NCBI GenBank assembly: GCA_937863945.1
Contig: CALMIB010000397.1
Coordinates: 1-6,512, forward strand
Length of the DNA: 6,512 nt
Source of the DNA: an uncultured Longilinea sp.
Lineage (GTDB): Bacteria > Chloroflexota > Anaerolineae > Anaerolineales > Anaerolineaceae
Reading direction: 5' to 3'
The notes beneath the pieces are model-generated. The model was not told the DNA's origin and ran no database searches. It was given only the letters and a program-made list of their open reading frames with translations. The translations under genes and the position numbers were made by a program. Positions 5,148-6,512 of this stretch are shown here, piece by piece (positions within the stretch are counted from its first letter, which is position 1; each line of letters starts with the position of its first letter).

Positions 5148-5174
5148 GACCGTCCTCGCAAGGGACGGTCTTTT
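5148..5174 (+). terminator. Intrinsic terminator of the rpsU-infA operon
   Basis: GACCGTCC (5148-5155) and GGACGGTC (5163-5170) form a perfect 8-bp stem with a 7-nt loop and are followed by TTTT (5171-5174). On the opposite strand there is no T-run, so it acts mainly for the plus-strand operon. It lies 4 nt before the stop codon of the converging minus-strand gene. Confidence 0.85.
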
Positions 5175-5178
5175 GCGT

Positions 5179-6354
5179 TTAAGCCAGCCAGCCCCACTCC
5201 AGGTACACCACGGTCAAAAAGAGCATGCTGAAGAAGCCCACAACCAGGGCGGCCAGACGCGCGCCCTTGCCGCGCACCACCAGCGGCAGGGTGATGAAGG
5301 CCGGAAACGCCATCATCAGGTAACGCCCGTAGCTGCCGAAGGGGGTGGTGTAGTTGGTGGTGGAGCAGATGTAAACGACCAGGCTGAGGTGGTACACCCA
5401 CAGCGGCGGCTCCAGCCGCCGGATGCACACGACGATCATGCCAACGCCAAACAGGAACAATGCCAGGTTGATCCAGCCGTCCACGTGGCCGAGATAATAC
5501 AGGAAGAAACGCTGAAAATCCGCCACAATCATCCAGGGCGGCTGCATCACGCGCAGCCAGATGGTGGCGAGCAGGTCGTTAATGGGCGGCAGCCCGATGC
5601 CGATGCGGTAGGCAAAGAACAGCAGCATGCCCAGCGGCGGCGTTCCAACCGCCGGCAGCAGCAGCCAGGCGCGCGGCTCTTTGCGCACCTGCGCCAACCA
5701 GGCGGTGAACAGCCCCAGCGTCAGCGGGATGGTGGTGCCGTGCGTCAGCCCGGCGGCCAGCCCGACCAACGCAGCGGGCAGCCAGCGCCGCTGCATGGCC
5801 CAGCGCAGGCTGAGCATCGAAAACAGCAGCGCCAGCGAGAGCGGGTAGGGCGCGAACCAGTACACGCCCATCGGGTAGAGCGCGGTGAACAGGATTGCGA
5901 AGGTGGCAACCTCGTCGCCGAATTTCTCGGCGGCCATCTTGTACAGCACCACCAGCGCCAGCAGGAACGCCAACCGGCTGACCAGCAGCAGCCCGGCCAG
6001 TTCATCGCCGCCCAGCAGCCCGCCAACCGCCCGTCCCAGCAGCGGATACAGCGGAAAGAAGGCGCTGACCACCTCGGTGTTGTAGCCTTCCTGGGCAATG
6101 TGGTAATAGTGCAGCGCATCCCAGCGCAGCCACACGCCTTCCAGCGCACCCGGCAGGCCCGCTTCAATCGGCGTGGAACCCCACAGGTTGTACGGATCGT
6201 GCGGCCGGATGGGGCTGTGCAGCTTCCAGGCCACCACGCCCATGCCGGTCAGCAGGATGTTGAGCGCCAGCCACACGATCAGGCTGCGCTTCCAGGCCGG
6301 GGTTTTCAATTCCGTTTTTACAGCGGTCAGCCAGGCGGGCGATGAGGTTTTCAT
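5179..6354 (-). CDS. PIG-V-like polytopic mannosyltransferase (GT-C fold membrane glycosyltransferase)
   Basis: 391 residues from the ATG at 6354 (395 from 6366). It has a short cytosolic N-terminus, then about ten hydrophobic segments. Family marks, counted from 6354: 'RWDALHYYHIAQEGY' at about 77-91, the first-loop Asp motif of lipid-linked-sugar GT-C enzymes; 'AFFPLYPLLGR' (98-108); and 'YGRYLMMAFPAF' (342-353) near the end. Together these point to the PIG-V/Mannosyl_trans2 group. Eukaryotic PIG-V adds mannose to the GPI anchor; bacterial relatives are thought to use polyprenyl-phosphate sugars to glycosylate cell-envelope molecules. The exact acceptor is unknown. The start at 6354 is chosen because the ATG at 6366 lies inside the -10 box; neither has a ribosome binding site. 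The frame stays open upstream to the window edge but has no other start codon. GC is high, as in the GNAT gene. Confidence 0.85.
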   Translation of the reverse strand: MKTSSPAWLTAVKTELKTPAWKRSLIVWLALNILLTGMGVVAWKLHSPIRPHDPYNLWGSTPIEAGLPGALEGVWLRWDALHYYHIAQEGYNTEVVSAFFPLYPLLGRAVGGLLGGDELAGLLLVSRLAFLLALVVLYKMAAEKFGDEVATFAILFTALYPMGVYWFAPYPLSLALLFSMLSLRWAMQRRWLPAALVGLAAGLTHGTTIPLTLGLFTAWLAQVRKEPRAWLLLPAVGTPPLGMLLFFAYRIGIGLPPINDLLATIWLRVMQPPWMIVADFQRFFLYYLGHVDGWINLALFLFGVGMIVVCIRRLEPPLWVYHLSLVVYICSTTNYTTPFGSYGRYLMMAFPAFITLPLVVRGKGARLAALVVGFFSMLFLTVVYLEWGWLA

Positions 6355-6364
6355 GTCGATGACC

Positions 6365-6393
6365 ATTATAGATGACCCGGCGACGGATGGGCA
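6365..6393 (-). promoter_or_regulatory. Promoter of the PIG-V-like gene, nearly leaderless
   Basis: On the minus strand a perfect TATAAT covers 6370-6365, with TGCCCA (6393-6388), a 3 of 6 match to -35, 17 nt upstream. The expected transcription start (about 6357-6359) leaves only 3-5 nt before the ATG at 6354. No Shine-Dalgarno sequence precedes that ATG, as in the GNAT gene. Confidence 0.5.
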
Positions 6394-6452
6394 CGCGCCA
6401 GCGGGCAGTTTTATGATTTGAAAGGAAATCGTAAGCCCACGCCGATCCGGCG

Positions 6453-6512
6453 CTAGCGCTGCCGGGCCCGGCGCCGCGAGGCGCTCAGGCTGACCAGGCG
6501 CGACACCACCAC
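6453..6512 (-). CDS. Probable C-terminal end of an upstream minus-strand gene (partial)
   Basis: From the window edge, one minus-strand frame reads 19 codons and ends in TAG at 6455-6453. The tail is VVVSRLVSLSASRRRARQR, with G/C-ending codons like the neighbouring genes and a basic end such as often follows a last membrane helix or closes a protein. It is too short to assign to a family. The 5' part lies outside the window. The other two minus-strand frames are less gene-like here: one stops within 9 codons and the other runs into the PIG-V-like gene without any start codon. Confidence 0.35.
   Translation of the reverse strand: MVVSRLVSLSASRRRARQR

Noticed and set aside
5173..6345. Plus-strand open frame of 390 codons opposite the PIG-V-like gene
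   Set aside because: Its translation is dominated by Gln, His, Arg, Pro and Gly with no family motifs, as expected from the antisense of a GC-rich membrane-protein gene. The minus-strand frame has clear motifs and helices.

Overview
The window looks like bacterial chromosome from the phylum Chloroflexota, probably an Anaerolineae-like lineage. This is an inference from gene style: a long secreted multidomain protein ending in a short 'LFLPVV' tail, a PIG-V-like membrane glycosyltransferase, and S21 followed by IF-1. No rRNA or other firm taxonomic marker is present. Promoters are of the ordinary sigma-70 type, and the two translation genes have strong GGAGGTG ribosome binding sites.

Layout. 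Bases 1-215 are non-coding: imperfect hairpins, then a promoter (TTTACA-17-TAGACT) and a GAGG ribosome binding site for the first gene. Bases 216-3677 (+) encode a 1153-residue exported protein: signal peptide, TolB/PD40-type propeller, Fn3-like and carboxypeptidase-regulatory-like beta domains, a jelly-roll that appears to be split by a second Trp-rich propeller, and a C-terminal IPT/TIG domain. Bases 3768-4379 (+) encode a GNAT acetyltransferase whose TATAAT box lies 6 nt before the ATG, so its mRNA is probably leaderless. Bases 4369-4397 hold a near-consensus promoter overlapping the GNAT stop codon. It drives a leader of about 185 nt that contains an intrinsic terminator, an alternative antiterminator pairing and a possible leader peptide. 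Then come rpsU (S21, 4589-4789) and infA (IF-1, 4861-5115), closed by a terminator at 5148-5174. On the minus strand, converging on that terminator, is a PIG-V-like polytopic mannosyltransferase (5179-6354), also with TATAAT almost at its start codon. The last 60 bases probably hold the 3' end of another minus-strand gene.

How the genes relate. rpsU and infA form a small operon: both products act on the 30S subunit at translation initiation, and both depend on one promoter and one leader attenuator. The secreted protein, the acetyltransferase and the glycosyltransferase look like independent single-gene units. No mobile element, CRISPR array, tRNA or rRNA was seen. The most interesting element is the rpsU-infA leader, which has the layout of a transcription attenuator and may be a regulatory system for two translation-initiation components.
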